Shown: positions 8,619 through 17,676, counted from the stretch's first letter. The stretch is 64,000 nucleotides of DNA from Faecalicatena fissicatena (GCA_001028025.1 LDAQ01000001.1:1-64000); one strand, 5' to 3'. The notes: generated by a model from the sequence alone, not told the origin. Numbers and translations: made by a program.

Positions 8619-11282
8619 TTGCCTAAATCAACACTGCTGAATAGCCGTATGAAAAAATATGCCTATCGTGATGCACAGGAAATTTGTCAGGACATTCCTA
8701 CTACATTGAATGGTTTACCAATAGATCAGGTCGAAGCAATGCGGGAGCAATACGGAGAAAACCAATTGACCGGCAGAAAAAATGATACCCTGTGGTATCG
8801 TTTTCGCCGTGCCTTCATCAATCCATTTACGATCATTCTGTTTGTACTGGCGGTCGTTTCTTTGATCACCGATGTCCTGCTGGTTTCCGATTTCAGCAGA
8901 AATATTACGACTGTCGTGATCATCTGTGTCATGATTTTGATTAGCGGTACCATTCGCCTGGCACAGGAGCTACGGGCTAAGAATGCATCTGACCGGTTAG
9001 ACCGACTGATTCATGCCAACGTAACAGTAAAACGCGGAGGTGTACTGGTCGATATACCGGCAGAAAAGCTTGTGGTAGGCGACCTGGTATTTCTTTCGGC
9101 GGGGGACCGTATTCCGGCTGATTTGCGTTTAGTTGAAACTCAGGATTTATTTATCTCTCAGGCCGCGATCACCGGAGAGAGTGCAATTCTGGAAAAAAGC
9201 AGCCGTACCAGCTATTACACGGAGCGGCTTCCATTGACACAGCTTGATAACCTTGCCTTTATGGCGACTACGGTTATCAGCGGAAAGGGACGGGGAGTGG
9301 TTCTGGCCGTTGGAAAGGACACCCTGTACGGCAATTTTATTCGCCCTGATGTTGAGGAATCTACAACGTTCCAAAAAGGCGCAGGATCGATTGCATGGGT
9401 CATGCTGCGGTTTATGGCGGTTCTCGTGCCGGTGGTATTTCTGGTCTCAGGCATTACCAAGGGAAACTGGGTAGATTCTTTTGTATTTGCCCTTTCTGTT
9501 GCAGTGGGGCTGACACCGGAAATGCTGCCGATGGTTATTACAGCTTGCCTTGCAAAGGGCAGCATTTCCCTTTCAAAAAAACAGACGATTGTAAAGAACA
9601 TCAATGCAATGCAGGGGTTTGGCAGCATGGATGTTCTTTGTATGGATAAGACGGGGACGCTCACAAACGAAAGCATTCTATTGGAATATTACATGGATGT
9701 ACTCGGAAACGAAGATACAAAAACGCTGCAGTTTGCCTATCTGAACAGTCTCTATCATTCTGGCGTCCGTAATCCTATCGACAATGCAATTCTGGACTGC
9801 CGCACCATGCCGGGGCAGGAGAATGTCTACAGCACATTGGCTGCGGATTATCAAAAAGCCGATGAAATACCTTTTGATTACAACCGTAAGTTCGTAAGCA
9901 TCCTGGTTGCCGATGCGGACGGCGACCATGAACTGATTGTCAAGGGTGATATCGGACAGGTGTTTTCACGCTGCAGTTTTGTGGAATATCAGGGAACTGT
10001 TTTTTCTGCGGGCAGCGATGGTTTTGAAAACGTAACTTCCATTGTAGATGAGATGCTGGAAGATGGCATGAAGGTGATCGCCGTTGCACACAAAAGTCTT
10101 GGAGCACAGTGCAGCCTAACTTTGGCCGATGAAAGCGATTTGATTTTAACTGGTTATCTGGCTTTCTTTGACGCACCGAAAGAATCTGCTGCAGGGTCTG
10201 TTCTGGCACTGAAAGGCTTGCAGGTGCGGTCTAAAATTCTAACTGGAGACCGATCAGAAATCGCTGCTTCCATCTGCCGCCGCGTTGGTATTCCCGTGGA
10301 TTTTATTCTGACAGGAGCAGAACTTGACCGGCTTTCAGACGAGCATCTTTCTTCGGTGGTAGAACAGGCAGATGTGTTTGCCGAGTTAACACCGGGACAG
10401 AAAGTTCGGATACTGAGCGCTCTGCGGGAAAACGGGCATACCGTTGGTTTTTTAGGGGATGGTATGAATGACATACCCGCACTCAGTGAGGCAGATGTTG
10501 GAATATCGGTAGACACTGCGGTGGACGCGGCAAAGGATATAGCGGATGTGGTGCTGCTGCAAAAAGATTTGAATGTTCTGGAGCAGGGAATTCTGGAAGG
10601 TCGTAAAACATTTACCAATATGCTTAAATATATTAAAATTACAGCAAGCTCAAATTTTGGTAACATCCTGTCTATCGTCTGCGCCAGTGCTGTGCTGCCA
10701 TTTTTGCCTATGACGGCTATCCAGCTTTTACTTTTGAACCTGCTTTATGATGCCCTGTGCATCATCCTTCCCTGGGATAATGTGGATGAAGCAGATACCG
10801 CGGTGCCGCGCGTATGGTCTGGAAAGACATTAGGACGCTTCATGTGTGCCTTTGGACCAATCAGTTCGGTACTGGATATTTTGACCTTTCTGTTTTTGTA
10901 TTTTGTTCTCTGCCCCGCATTATGCGGAGGCCTGACTTATGCGCAGATAACCGATCCTGCCTTACAGCAATACTACGCAGCCATTTTTCAAACAGGCTGG
11001 TTTTTGGAATCTATGTGGACCCAGGTTCTGATTTTACACTTGCTGCGCACAAGAAAAGTAACCTTCCTGCAAAGCAGAGCATCCAATCCGGTGCTGTTTA
11101 TTACATTGGCGGGTATCGTTGTCTTTACTTTATTGACTGTGACACCGTTTGCGTCCATGTTCGGGCTGACGTTGCTGCCGCTTGGATATTTTGGGTTTTT
11201 GATCCTGATGGTACTGTTTTATATGCTGCTCACCACCATTGCCAAGCGCGTTTATCAAAAGCGGTATCATGAATTGCTTTGA
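8619..11282 (+). CDS. mgtA: Magnesium-translocating P-type ATPase, copy 1
   Basis: 887 residues, a P3B-type pump of the inner membrane. Visible: ITGES (actuator domain), PEMLPM in M4, phosphorylated Asp343 in CMDKTGTLT, GDGMND hinge, and C-terminal membrane helices. The start is TTG at 8619, supported by AAGGGAGGA six bases upstream; no ATG sits in a comparable position. A paralogue lies 0.8 kb downstream. A 165-residue winged-helix regulator follows after 16 bp and is probably cotranscribed. Confidence 0.95.
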   Translation: MPKSTLLNSRMKKYAYRDAQEICQDIPTTLNGLPIDQVEAMREQYGENQLTGRKNDTLWYRFRRAFINPFTIILFVLAVVSLITDVLLVSDFSRNITTVVIICVMILISGTIRLAQELRAKNASDRLDRLIHANVTVKRGGVLVDIPAEKLVVGDLVFLSAGDRIPADLRLVETQDLFISQAAITGESAILEKSSRTSYYTERLPLTQLDNLAFMATTVISGKGRGVVLAVGKDTLYGNFIRPDVEESTTFQKGAGSIAWVMLRFMAVLVPVVFLVSGITKGNWVDSFVFALSVAVGLTPEMLPMVITACLAKGSISLSKKQTIVKNINAMQGFGSMDVLCMDKTGTLTNESILLEYYMDVLGNEDTKTLQFAYLNSLYHSGVRNPIDNAILDCRTMPGQENVYSTLAADYQKADEIPFDYNRKFVSILVADADGDHELIVKGDIGQVFSRCSFVEYQGTVFSAGSDGFENVTSIVDEMLEDGMKVIAVAHKSLGAQCSLTLADESDLILTGYLAFFDAPKESAAGSVLALKGLQVRSKILTGDRSEIAASICRRVGIPVDFILTGAELDRLSDEHLSSVVEQADVFAELTPGQKVRILSALRENGHTVGFLGDGMNDIPALSEADVGISVDTAVDAAKDIADVVLLQKDLNVLEQGILEGRKTFTNMLKYIKITASSNFGNILSIVCASAVLPFLPMTAIQLLLLNLLYDALCIILPWDNVDEADTAVPRVWSGKTLGRFMCAFGPISSVLDILTFLFLYFVLCPALCGGLTYAQITDPALQQYYAAIFQTGWFLESMWTQVLILHLLRTRKVTFLQSRASNPVLFITLAGIVVFTLLTVTPFASMFGLTLLPLGYFGFLILMVLFYMLLTTIAKRVYQKRYHELL

Positions 11283-11298
11283 GAAGGAGGGATCTGCA

Positions 11299-11796
11299 GT
11301 GAATAACAAGATAAGCTTTATCCCTATAGATTCAATTCTGTCTCAATGGCTTTATGATAAATTAAAACAGGAGCCGCCGGATACTGCCTATGCAGGTGAG
11401 TTGCTGACGGGAATTCAGGAACTGATGACCGGGGAGACTTCAACGCTGCTGCTGGGGACACAGGGGGCAGGGGAATCTTTCCTGGCAGGAGACGAAATTT
11501 GTGTCGGTGAACTTTCTGTACAGCCCAAAAGCCGAAGAGTGGTCATGGGTGGTAATGAAGTAAGTCTAACCCCAAAGGAATTTGATCTTTTGTATTTCCT
11601 GATTCAAAATCGTGGCGAGGTATTTACCAAGGAACAAATATATCGTGCGGTTTGGGCGGAGGACTTTTTGCTGGCTGACAGCAACATTATGGCTTTCATC
11701 CGAAAGCTGCGAAAGAAAATTGAACCAAACCCGGATGCGCCAGAATACATTTTAACTATCTGGGGAATCGGTTATAAATTCAACGACAAATTATAA
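11299..11796 (+). CDS. Winged-helix transcriptional regulator without receiver domain
   Basis: 165 residues. The C-terminal half (about 70-164) is an OmpR/PhoB-type DNA-binding domain: VSLTPKEFDLLYFLIQNRGE, recognition region SNIMAFIRKLRKKIE and the terminal ILTIWGIGYKF hairpin. The first 60 residues show no receiver motif (no acidic pair, no IxxDxxMP), so it is not a normal response regulator. The GTG start at 11299 follows AGAAGGAGGG. Placed between two magnesium pumps, it may control one or both; how it would sense magnesium is not visible. Confidence 0.85.
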   Translation: MNNKISFIPIDSILSQWLYDKLKQEPPDTAYAGELLTGIQELMTGETSTLLLGTQGAGESFLAGDEICVGELSVQPKSRRVVMGGNEVSLTPKEFDLLYFLIQNRGEVFTKEQIYRAVWAEDFLLADSNIMAFIRKLRKKIEPNPDAPEYILTIWGIGYKFNDKL

Positions 11797-11835
11797 ATAC
11801 AGGCCGGATGATATCCATTATTTTCTTGCAAAATT

Positions 11836-11886
11836 GCAAGGAAATCGCAAGGTTTTAACCATGTGATTTTCCTTGCAGTTTTTTTA
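11836..11886 (+). terminator. Terminator after the winged-helix regulator
   Basis: GCAAGGAAATC pairs with GATTTTCCTTGC (one extra T), with an inner GGTT-TT-AACC, followed by AGTTTTTTTA. It separates the first pump-regulator unit from the second pump. Confidence 0.8.
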
Positions 11887-12096
11887 TACTTTATTTGAAC
11901 TTAGAAGAGAAAGTGAGAAAAAAATATCCGCATCGCGGTTTATATAGATACTATTTGAGGAAAAGTGAGGTGAAACAGATGGACGCTGATGGTAGTCCCA
12001 GATTATCGAGACAAGGCACACCGCACAAAACAGATGCATATCATCTGTTTCGTGAGGGTATGTGTCCTGCCAAATAAAAAACAGGAGGTAAGACCC
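11887..12096 (+). promoter_or_regulatory. Leader region of the second magnesium pump
   Basis: About 210 bp between the terminator and the pump start. It contains a 9-bp hairpin AAACAGATG-CATAT-CATCTGTTT (12028-12050) inside a short reading frame with its own ribosome binding site. Some bases (GTGAGGTG, TCCCAGATTATCGAGA) loosely recall the M-box magnesium riboswitch, but the diagnostic GACGCCAATGGG block is missing, so an M-box is not claimed. Confidence 0.35.
11979..12077 (+). CDS. Possible 32-residue leader peptide upstream of the second pump
   Basis: ATG at 11979 is preceded by GTGAGGTGAAAC. The frame gives 32 residues ending MCPAK and stops 19 bp before the pump start, next to the pump's own ribosome binding site. 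Three prolines and a strong hairpin lie within it. Salmonella mgtA uses a proline-rich leader peptide to sense magnesium and proline, so an attenuation role is plausible. There is no direct proof that it is translated. Confidence 0.35.
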   Translation: MDADGSPRLSRQGTPHKTDAYHLFREGMCPAK

Positions 12097-14865
12097 ATGT
12101 CTAAAAAAACAAAAAACAGGATACAGGTCCGCAAAATGGTGGAAAAGGCAGTTCTGCGTGATGAGCAGGAACGCCGTATACACTTTGCAGCGACTCATCC
12201 GATCAAAGAAACTCTGAAAAATGTGAATTCAGGTCTAAGGGGGCTGGATGAAGCAGCAGTAATTGCCAGCCGTGCCAAATACGGCACTAACAAAATTACA
12301 CACGAAAAAAGAAAATCACTTTCCAAACGTCTGCTGGAAGCTTTTATCAATCCTTTTACAGGTATACTTATATGTTTAGCACTGGTATCTGTCATCACAG
12401 ATATGATTTTTCCGCTGATGAACCTGTTTGGAAACAGCCCCGGGGATTTTGACTGTCTGACCGTGGTGATCATTCTCGCGATGGTGATAATCTCTGGTAC
12501 CCTTCGCTTTGTACAGGAATCCAGAAGCGGTAATGCGGCGGAGAAGCTGCTGGCTATGATTACGACTACCTGCACCGTTGACCGGAAGGAACAGCAAAAG
12601 CAGGAAATTCCATTGAACGATGTGGTTGTGGGGGATATTATTCATCTCTCCGCAGGCGATATGATACCGGCAGATGTGCGGATTATAGAGGCGAAGGACT
12701 TATTTATCAGTCAGTCCTCACTGACAGGCGAAAGTGAACCGGTCGAGAAACTTCCAAATGCCAGTGAATTGCAGGATGCTGTTACTGATTATCGAAATAT
12801 TGCTTTTATGGGAAGCAATGTCGTTTCAGGAAGCGCAATAGCCGTGGCGGTTTGTACCGGCAATCATACTCTGTTCGGTTCTATGGCATCTGCTGTGGCC
12901 GGGGAAGCAGTGGAAACCAGTTTTACCAAAGGCGTAAACGCGGTATCTTGGGTGCTGATCCGCTTTATGCTGATTATGGTGCCGGTGGTATTTTTTATCA
13001 ATGGAATTACGAAAGGTGACTGGCTGCAGGCGTTCTTATTTGCTATTTCTATTGCTGTAGGTCTGACCCCGGAAATGCTGCCGATGATTGTGACGACTTG
13101 TCTTGCCAAAGGCGCAGTAGCTATGAGCAGGAAGAAGACTATTGTAAAAAATCTGAATTCTATTCAGAATTTCGGCGCAATTGATATACTTTGTACGGAT
13201 AAGACAGGAACCCTGACACAGGATCAGGTTGTTCTGGAATATCATCTGGATGTGAACGGGAGCGAAGATGTTCGTGTGCTCCGCCATGCATACTTAAACA
13301 GTTACTTCCAGACCGGCTACAAAAATCTGATGGATATGGCGATTATTCGCAGGACAGAGGAAGAAGAGACAGAGAATCCGCAGCTTCTCGATTTGTCAGA
13401 GCACTATATCAAAGTGGATGAAATCCCTTTTGATTTCACCCGCCGCCGCTTGTCTACTGTGGTACAGGACAAAAACGGCAAAACGCAGATTGTAACCAAA
13501 GGCGCTGTGGAAGAAATGCTTTCCATCTGCACCTATGCGGAAATAGCAGGAAAAGCGGAGCCGCTAACAGATGAGCTGCGCTGCAGTATCCTGGAAACGG
13601 TGGATGATTTGAATGAAGATGGAATGCGTGTTATTGCCATTGCACAAAAGAGCAATCCATCCCCGGTGGGGGCTTTTGGGATCAAGGATGAGTGCGATAT
13701 GGTGTTGATCGGCTATTTGGCATTTCTTGACCCGCCAAAGGAATCTACAGCTGACGCTGTCAAGGCATTAAAAGCCCACGGGGTTACCACTAAGATTCTC
13801 ACGGGCGACAACGATAAAGTCACCCGAACCATCTGTAAGCAGGTGGGATTGAAGGTGCGGAATATGCTTTTGGGCGCGGACATCGACCAGATGACGGATG
13901 AAGAACTGGCGAAGGCCTCCAGGGAAACCGATGTGTTCGCCAAGCTGACGCCGGAGCAGAAATCTCGTATAGTAACCATCCTGCGCGGCTCTGGCCATAC
14001 AGTCGGCTATATGGGGGACGGTATCAACGATGCGGCCGCTATGAAAGCTGCTGACATCGGCATCTCTGTGGATACGGCGGTAGATGTAGCGAAAGAATCC
14101 GCCGATATTATTCTGCTCGAAAAGGATTTGAGGGTGCTTGAGGAAGGGATTATTGAAGGCCGAAAAACTTATGCCAATATGATTAAATACATCAAGATGA
14201 CAGCTTCTTCTAACTTTGGCAATATGTTTTCGGTACTGGCAGCATCGGCGCTGCTGCCTTTTTTGCCGATGGAGAGCGTCCATCTGATTTTCCTGAATCT
14301 GATTTATGATCTTAGCTGTACGGCAATTCCCTGGGACAACGTGGATGAGGAATTTATTGCGGTTCCCAGAAAATGGGATGCAACCTCTGTTGGCAGTTTT
14401 ATGATCTGGATTGGGCCAACCAGTTCGATCTTTGATTTCACAACCTATATCTTTATGTACTTTGTGTTCTGTCCGCTCTTTGTTTCCGGCGGCGTGTTGT
14501 ATAACGATCTTGTGAATCACTTTCATGGTGCAGAGCTTGCACAGATACAGGCAGCCTATACCGCAATGTTTCAAGCGGGCTGGTTTGTGGAGTCCATGTG
14601 GAGCCAGACACTGGTCATTCATATGATCCGCACGCAAAAGCTGCCGTTTATACAGAGCCATGCATCCGCTCCTTTGACGCTTTTGACCTGTTCCGGAATT
14701 GTATTGCTGACAATCATTCCGTTTACCGGTTTTGGTGGAATGCTGGGATTTGCAGCTCTGCCGGTCAGCTACTTTGCTTACTTAATTCCGTGTATCCTGC
14801 TCTACATGGTGCTGGCAACCAGCCTGAAAAAAGCGTATGTGCGGCACTATGGCGAATTACTTTGA
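12097..14865 (+). CDS. mgtA: Magnesium-translocating P-type ATPase, copy 2
   Basis: 922 residues, same family as the pump at 8619. Shows LTGES, PEMLPM in M4, Asp368 in CTDKTGTLT, GDGIND, and the C-terminal membrane block. The ATG at 12097 follows ACAGGAGG; an upstream in-frame start at 11989 would run through the leader and lacks a binding site. The two pumps differ throughout and in their N-terminal 40 residues, so this is an old duplication or two separate acquisitions. A small membrane protein gene follows 14 bp after the stop. Confidence 0.95.
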   Translation: MSKKTKNRIQVRKMVEKAVLRDEQERRIHFAATHPIKETLKNVNSGLRGLDEAAVIASRAKYGTNKITHEKRKSLSKRLLEAFINPFTGILICLALVSVITDMIFPLMNLFGNSPGDFDCLTVVIILAMVIISGTLRFVQESRSGNAAEKLLAMITTTCTVDRKEQQKQEIPLNDVVVGDIIHLSAGDMIPADVRIIEAKDLFISQSSLTGESEPVEKLPNASELQDAVTDYRNIAFMGSNVVSGSAIAVAVCTGNHTLFGSMASAVAGEAVETSFTKGVNAVSWVLIRFMLIMVPVVFFINGITKGDWLQAFLFAISIAVGLTPEMLPMIVTTCLAKGAVAMSRKKTIVKNLNSIQNFGAIDILCTDKTGTLTQDQVVLEYHLDVNGSEDVRVLRHAYLNSYFQTGYKNLMDMAIIRRTEEEETENPQLLDLSEHYIKVDEIPFDFTRRRLSTVVQDKNGKTQIVTKGAVEEMLSICTYAEIAGKAEPLTDELRCSILETVDDLNEDGMRVIAIAQKSNPSPVGAFGIKDECDMVLIGYLAFLDPPKESTADAVKALKAHGVTTKILTGDNDKVTRTICKQVGLKVRNMLLGADIDQMTDEELAKASRETDVFAKLTPEQKSRIVTILRGSGHTVGYMGDGINDAAAMKAADIGISVDTAVDVAKESADIILLEKDLRVLEEGIIEGRKTYANMIKYIKMTASSNFGNMFSVLAASALLPFLPMESVHLIFLNLIYDLSCTAIPWDNVDEEFIAVPRKWDATSVGSFMIWIGPTSSIFDFTTYIFMYFVFCPLFVSGGVLYNDLVNHFHGAELAQIQAAYTAMFQAGWFVESMWSQTLVIHMIRTQKLPFIQSHASAPLTLLTCSGIVLLTIIPFTGFGGMLGFAALPVSYFAYLIPCILLYMVLATSLKKAYVRHYGELL

Positions 14866-14879
14866 AGGAGGTTTGAAAT

Positions 14880-15050
14880 ATGAATTGGACGAACATTTGG
14901 ATGACACTTTTTGGAACCACGCAGTTCCTTGGTCTGAATATGGGCTTCTGGATTGCAATGCTTGCCGTGATATTGATTGTTATCGCGATGAATGTTGTAT
15001 TTTGGAAGATAAAACCCAAAAAAGATAAAGGCACAGATAAAGGCATTTAA
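14880..15050 (+). CDS. 56-residue single-pass membrane protein downstream of MgtA
   Basis: The ATG lies 14 bp after the pump stop behind a near-perfect GAAGGAGG. The peptide starts MNWTNIWMTLFGTTQF, has one hydrophobic helix (about 18-43, rich in Ile, Val, Met and Trp) and ends in a lysine-rich tail (KIKPKKDKGTDKGI). Size, topology and position recall the small regulators of bacterial magnesium pumps such as MgtS and MgtR, but there is no sequence similarity I can claim. Its job as a pump stabiliser or regulator is inference. Confidence 0.75.
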   Translation: MNWTNIWMTLFGTTQFLGLNMGFWIAMLAVILIVIAMNVVFWKIKPKKDKGTDKGI

Positions 15051-15088
15051 CGAATTTAACGCAGGTAAAGGCACAAAATCACAAAATC

Positions 15089-15124
15089 ACGAAATCACAA
15101 ACGAAATCACAAACGAAATCACAA
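15089..15124 (+). repeat. Three perfect 12-bp tandem repeats
   Basis: ACGAAATCACAA repeated three times without mismatch, preceded by two degenerate ACAAAATC units. It lies directly before the MerR-like promoter. Probably a slippage-type microrepeat. Confidence 0.75.
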
Positions 15125-15131
15125 AAGAGTA

Positions 15132-15162
15132 TTGACTTAGAGTGCGCTCCAGGGACTATAGT
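15132..15162 (+). promoter_or_regulatory. MerR-type promoter with 19-bp spacer
   Basis: TTGACT (-35) and TATAGT (-10) are separated by 19 bp, the stretched spacing typical of promoters activated by MerR-family regulators. The spacer contains the imperfect dyad CTTAGAG-TGCG-CTCCAGG that such a dimer would bind. It drives the flavoprotein / aldo-keto reductase pair. No MerR gene lies in the window. Confidence 0.75.
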
Positions 15163-15174
15163 AAATATGGGAAA

Positions 15175-15210
15175 GGAAATACCGGACCTGATAGGTTCGG
15201 TATTTCCTTT
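15175..15210 (+). terminator. Strong hairpin in the 5' leader of the flavoprotein gene
   Basis: GGAAATACCG-GACCT-GAT-AGGT-TCGGTATTTCC makes a stem of about 14 bp with one bulge, followed by TTTGAT. It starts about 7 bases after the expected transcription start, so it is either an attenuator or an mRNA-stabilising 5' hairpin. Confidence 0.55.
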
Positions 15211-15246
15211 GATATCACTACAGAATTCAAAAAGGAGATGTTGTAT

Positions 15247-15777
15247 ATGAAGGTATTGGTTATAAGTGGAAGTCCCAGGATTGGCGGCAATTCAGACGTG
15301 CTTTGTGATCAGTTTCTGCTGGGAGCAAAGGCGGCAGGACATGAAACCGAGAAGATCCAGCTGGGAAAGAAGAATCTTATGCCCTGCCTGGGCTGTGAGG
15401 CATGCGCAAAAACAGGGAAATGTATTCAGAAAGATGATATGGAAGAGATGCTAGATAAATTAGTCGGGGCAGACGTGATTGTACTGGCTACTCCGGTTTA
15501 TTTTTACTGCATGGATGCACAATTGAAAATGTTCATAGACCGCAGCCTTCCGAGATACCAGCAGATCAAAGATAAAAAGTTTTATTTTATCGTAACAGCG
15601 GCGGATACCAGCCATCAGGCGATGGAAGCAACGCTTGAGGGGATGAGAGGGTATACTGCCTGTCTTCCGGGGGCCGAGGAACTGGGGGTAATTTACGGCA
15701 CCGGGGCATGGAAGAAAGGGGAGATTCAGAATCTGCCGGTTATGGAAGAGGCTTATGCAGCAGGTAAAAATCTGTAA
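15247..15777 (+). CDS. Flavodoxin-fold NAD(P)H-dependent FMN reductase, iron-sulfur flavoprotein type
   Basis: 176 residues. The N-terminus (VLVISGSPRIGGNSDVLCDQ) is the phosphate-binding loop for FMN. A compact cysteine group follows (CLGCEACAKTGKC), as found in the multimeric flavodoxin / iron-sulfur flavoprotein branch. ATP.VYF (about 86-92) is the second flavin loop. AAAGGAG lies 9 bp before the ATG at 15247; an ATG at 15238 is too close to it. Cotranscribed with the aldo/keto reductase 84 bp downstream under a MerR-type promoter, suggesting a redox or electrophile response. Confidence 0.88.
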   Translation: MKVLVISGSPRIGGNSDVLCDQFLLGAKAAGHETEKIQLGKKNLMPCLGCEACAKTGKCIQKDDMEEMLDKLVGADVIVLATPVYFYCMDAQLKMFIDRSLPRYQQIKDKKFYFIVTAADTSHQAMEATLEGMRGYTACLPGAEELGVIYGTGAWKKGEIQNLPVMEEAYAAGKNL

Positions 15778-15861
15778 GCTGCCAAAATGGAACAGGGAGC
15801 GGTTAATGCCGTTCTTTCTGAGCTAAAGAGAAGACAAAAAATTAATAAAAAGGAGCCCAAA

Positions 15862-17001
15862 ATGGTATATAAAGATTTTCAGGATATAAAACTTTCAGCA
15901 CTGGGATTCGGTGCTATGCGCCTTCCAGTGACGGGAGAAGAGATGGATGCCCCCATAGATGAGGCGCGTGCGGAAGAGATGGTGGCATATGCGATGGAAC
16001 ATGGAGTTAATTATTATGACACCGCATACGGCTATCATGAAGGACAGTCGGAAATAGTGATGGGCAGGATACTTGGAAGATATCCAAGAGACAGCTATTA
16101 TCTTGCAACAAAATTTCCCGGATATGACTTATCCAATATGGATAAAGTAGAAGCGATTTTTGAGGAACAGCTGAAGAAATGTCAGACAGAATACTTTGAT
16201 TTTTACCTTTTTCATAATGTATATGAAAAGAATATAGATCTGTATCTGGATCCTCAGTATGGTATCATGGACTACCTGCTGAAACAAAAGGCGGCGGGGC
16301 GAATTAAACATTTGGGATTCTCAGCCCATGGCCGGTATGATACAATCAGACGTTTCCTAGAGGAGTACGGTGAGTATATGGAATTTTGCCAGATTCAGCT
16401 GAATTATGTGGACTGGAAGCTTCAGGATGCAAAAGCAAAAGTTGAACTGCTGGAGGAATATAAGATTCCGATTTGGGTGATGGAGCCTCTTCGCGGTGGA
16501 AAACTTGCAGAACTTTCAGAAGAAGATACAGCCAGCCTGAAAGCTGTAAGGCCAGAAGAGCCAGTTCCGGCCTGGGCATTCCGTTTTCTGCAGTCTCTGC
16601 CTGGAGTCACCATGGTTTTATCCGGCATGTCCAATATGGAACAAATAAAAGCAAATATCCTTACATACGAAGAGGATAAACCGTTGAATGAAGCGGAAAT
16701 GAAGGTACTGCTGGAGACAGCAGACCGTATGATGAATATCCTGCCATGCACCGCATGCCGCTATTGCACGGCGCATTGTCCAAAAGGGCTGGATATTCCT
16801 ACGCTGCTTTCTCTGTACAATGAAACCAGATACACTAACGGGCTGATCACACATATGGCAGTAGACGCACTGGCAGAGGAAAAACGCCCGCAGAACTGCA
16901 TCGGATGTAAAAGCTGTGAGGCAGTCTGTCCACAGCAGATCGAAATTGCAGGGGCGATGAGAGACTTCACAGAGAAACTCCAGGAAGAGGTTGGTCTCTA
17001 A
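15862..17001 (+). CDS. Aldo/keto reductase with C-terminal ferredoxin-like domain
   Basis: 379 residues. The barrel opens with LSALGFGAMRLPV and has the catalytic tyrosine region YDTAYGYHEGQSE. The C-terminal 70 residues carry two cysteine groups, CTACRYCTAHCP and CIGCKSCEAVCP, for two [4Fe-4S] clusters. This iron-sulfur aldo/keto reductase family is common in anaerobes; physiological substrates are mostly unknown. The start at 15862 follows AAAAAGGAG. A second member of the family lies at 22707. Confidence 0.9.
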   Translation: MVYKDFQDIKLSALGFGAMRLPVTGEEMDAPIDEARAEEMVAYAMEHGVNYYDTAYGYHEGQSEIVMGRILGRYPRDSYYLATKFPGYDLSNMDKVEAIFEEQLKKCQTEYFDFYLFHNVYEKNIDLYLDPQYGIMDYLLKQKAAGRIKHLGFSAHGRYDTIRRFLEEYGEYMEFCQIQLNYVDWKLQDAKAKVELLEEYKIPIWVMEPLRGGKLAELSEEDTASLKAVRPEEPVPAWAFRFLQSLPGVTMVLSGMSNMEQIKANILTYEEDKPLNEAEMKVLLETADRMMNILPCTACRYCTAHCPKGLDIPTLLSLYNETRYTNGLITHMAVDALAEEKRPQNCIGCKSCEAVCPQQIEIAGAMRDFTEKLQEEVGL

Positions 17002-17013
17002 AAGGGACGCTTC

Positions 17014-17252
17014 TGTAACCGGAAATAGGGTTGTCTGGAGGCGGGGATAGGACGGTAAGCTGGAGTAGAGTAAAATAGAAGGAAAACCGGGGCAACCTGG
17101 CCACATCATCCGAAGCCTGATGGCTTCGCATGCTGGGGCCAGGGATTCGTTTGATTCGGAATCAAACGAATCACCCCGGTTTTCCTTCTATTTTACTCTA
17201 CTCCAGCTAACCGCCCTATCTACGCCTCCAGACAACCCTATTTCCGGTTACA
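17014..17252 (-). repeat. Large Y-shaped palindromic element A
   Basis: A 239-bp imperfect palindrome. The arms 17014-17092 and 17174-17252 pair over 79 bp: 30 perfect, 17 with four mismatches, 32 perfect. The centre holds two abutting hairpins. One is complex (17096-17143: CCTGGCC/GGCCAGG, 8+8 internal loop, CGAAGCC-TGAT-GGCTTCG). The other is simple (17144-17172: 13 bp, loop CGG). With the simple hairpin taken as first, this copy reads on the minus strand. No protein is likely here. The rest of the gap to 17590 shows no gene. Confidence 0.85.
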
Positions 17253-17590
17253 GCGCTGGGGCGTTCAAGGCGGGAGTGGTGGATCTTGGCTGGATGGGTG
17301 TGTGGTATAGCAGGCGTTTTGTAAGTCTGGTTTTATGAGGGGGAAGCGGTATATTATTCTGCGGGGGGATGCAGGCCCGTCCGTAGGGGATGAGTTACGG
17401 GGGGCTCTTTGGGGATAACTTATTCCGTGGAGCAGCTGCAGACTTGTCCTCAAGGGTATGTGCGGCGGGTGTTTTTTGGGATGCATATTTTGGCTGTGGT
17501 TATACCAGATTCCAGATGGGGATAAATAAGTTAAAGTGCACTAAAAAGAGCTGATATATATCGCATATTGTACAAAAATGAAGGCTGTAA

Positions 17591-17619
17591 TTGACACGTA
17601 TTATATGAAATGATACAAT
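17591..17619 (+). promoter_or_regulatory. Sigma-70-type promoter of the hyp operon
   Basis: TTGACA and TACAAT at the ideal 17-bp spacing. An interrupted dyad (ACAATGTTA, AAAAGA, TAACATATTGT) overlaps the -10 box and the expected start site and could be an operator. Confidence 0.8.
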
Positions 17620-17676
17620 GTTAAAAAGATAACATATTGTGGTACAACCAATATTTCGGGCGAAGGAGAGATGAGA

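Noticed and set aside
11887..12096. M-box magnesium riboswitch
   Set aside because: Only loose resemblance; the conserved GACGCCAATGGG-type core is absent. Kept as an unclassified leader.
15072..15126. CRISPR-like array
   Set aside because: The 12-bp units are contiguous without spacers; it is a simple tandem repeat.
17014..17252. Ordinary rho-independent terminator
   Set aside because: Arms of 79 bp with two internal hairpins and no U-run are far outside terminator size and shape.
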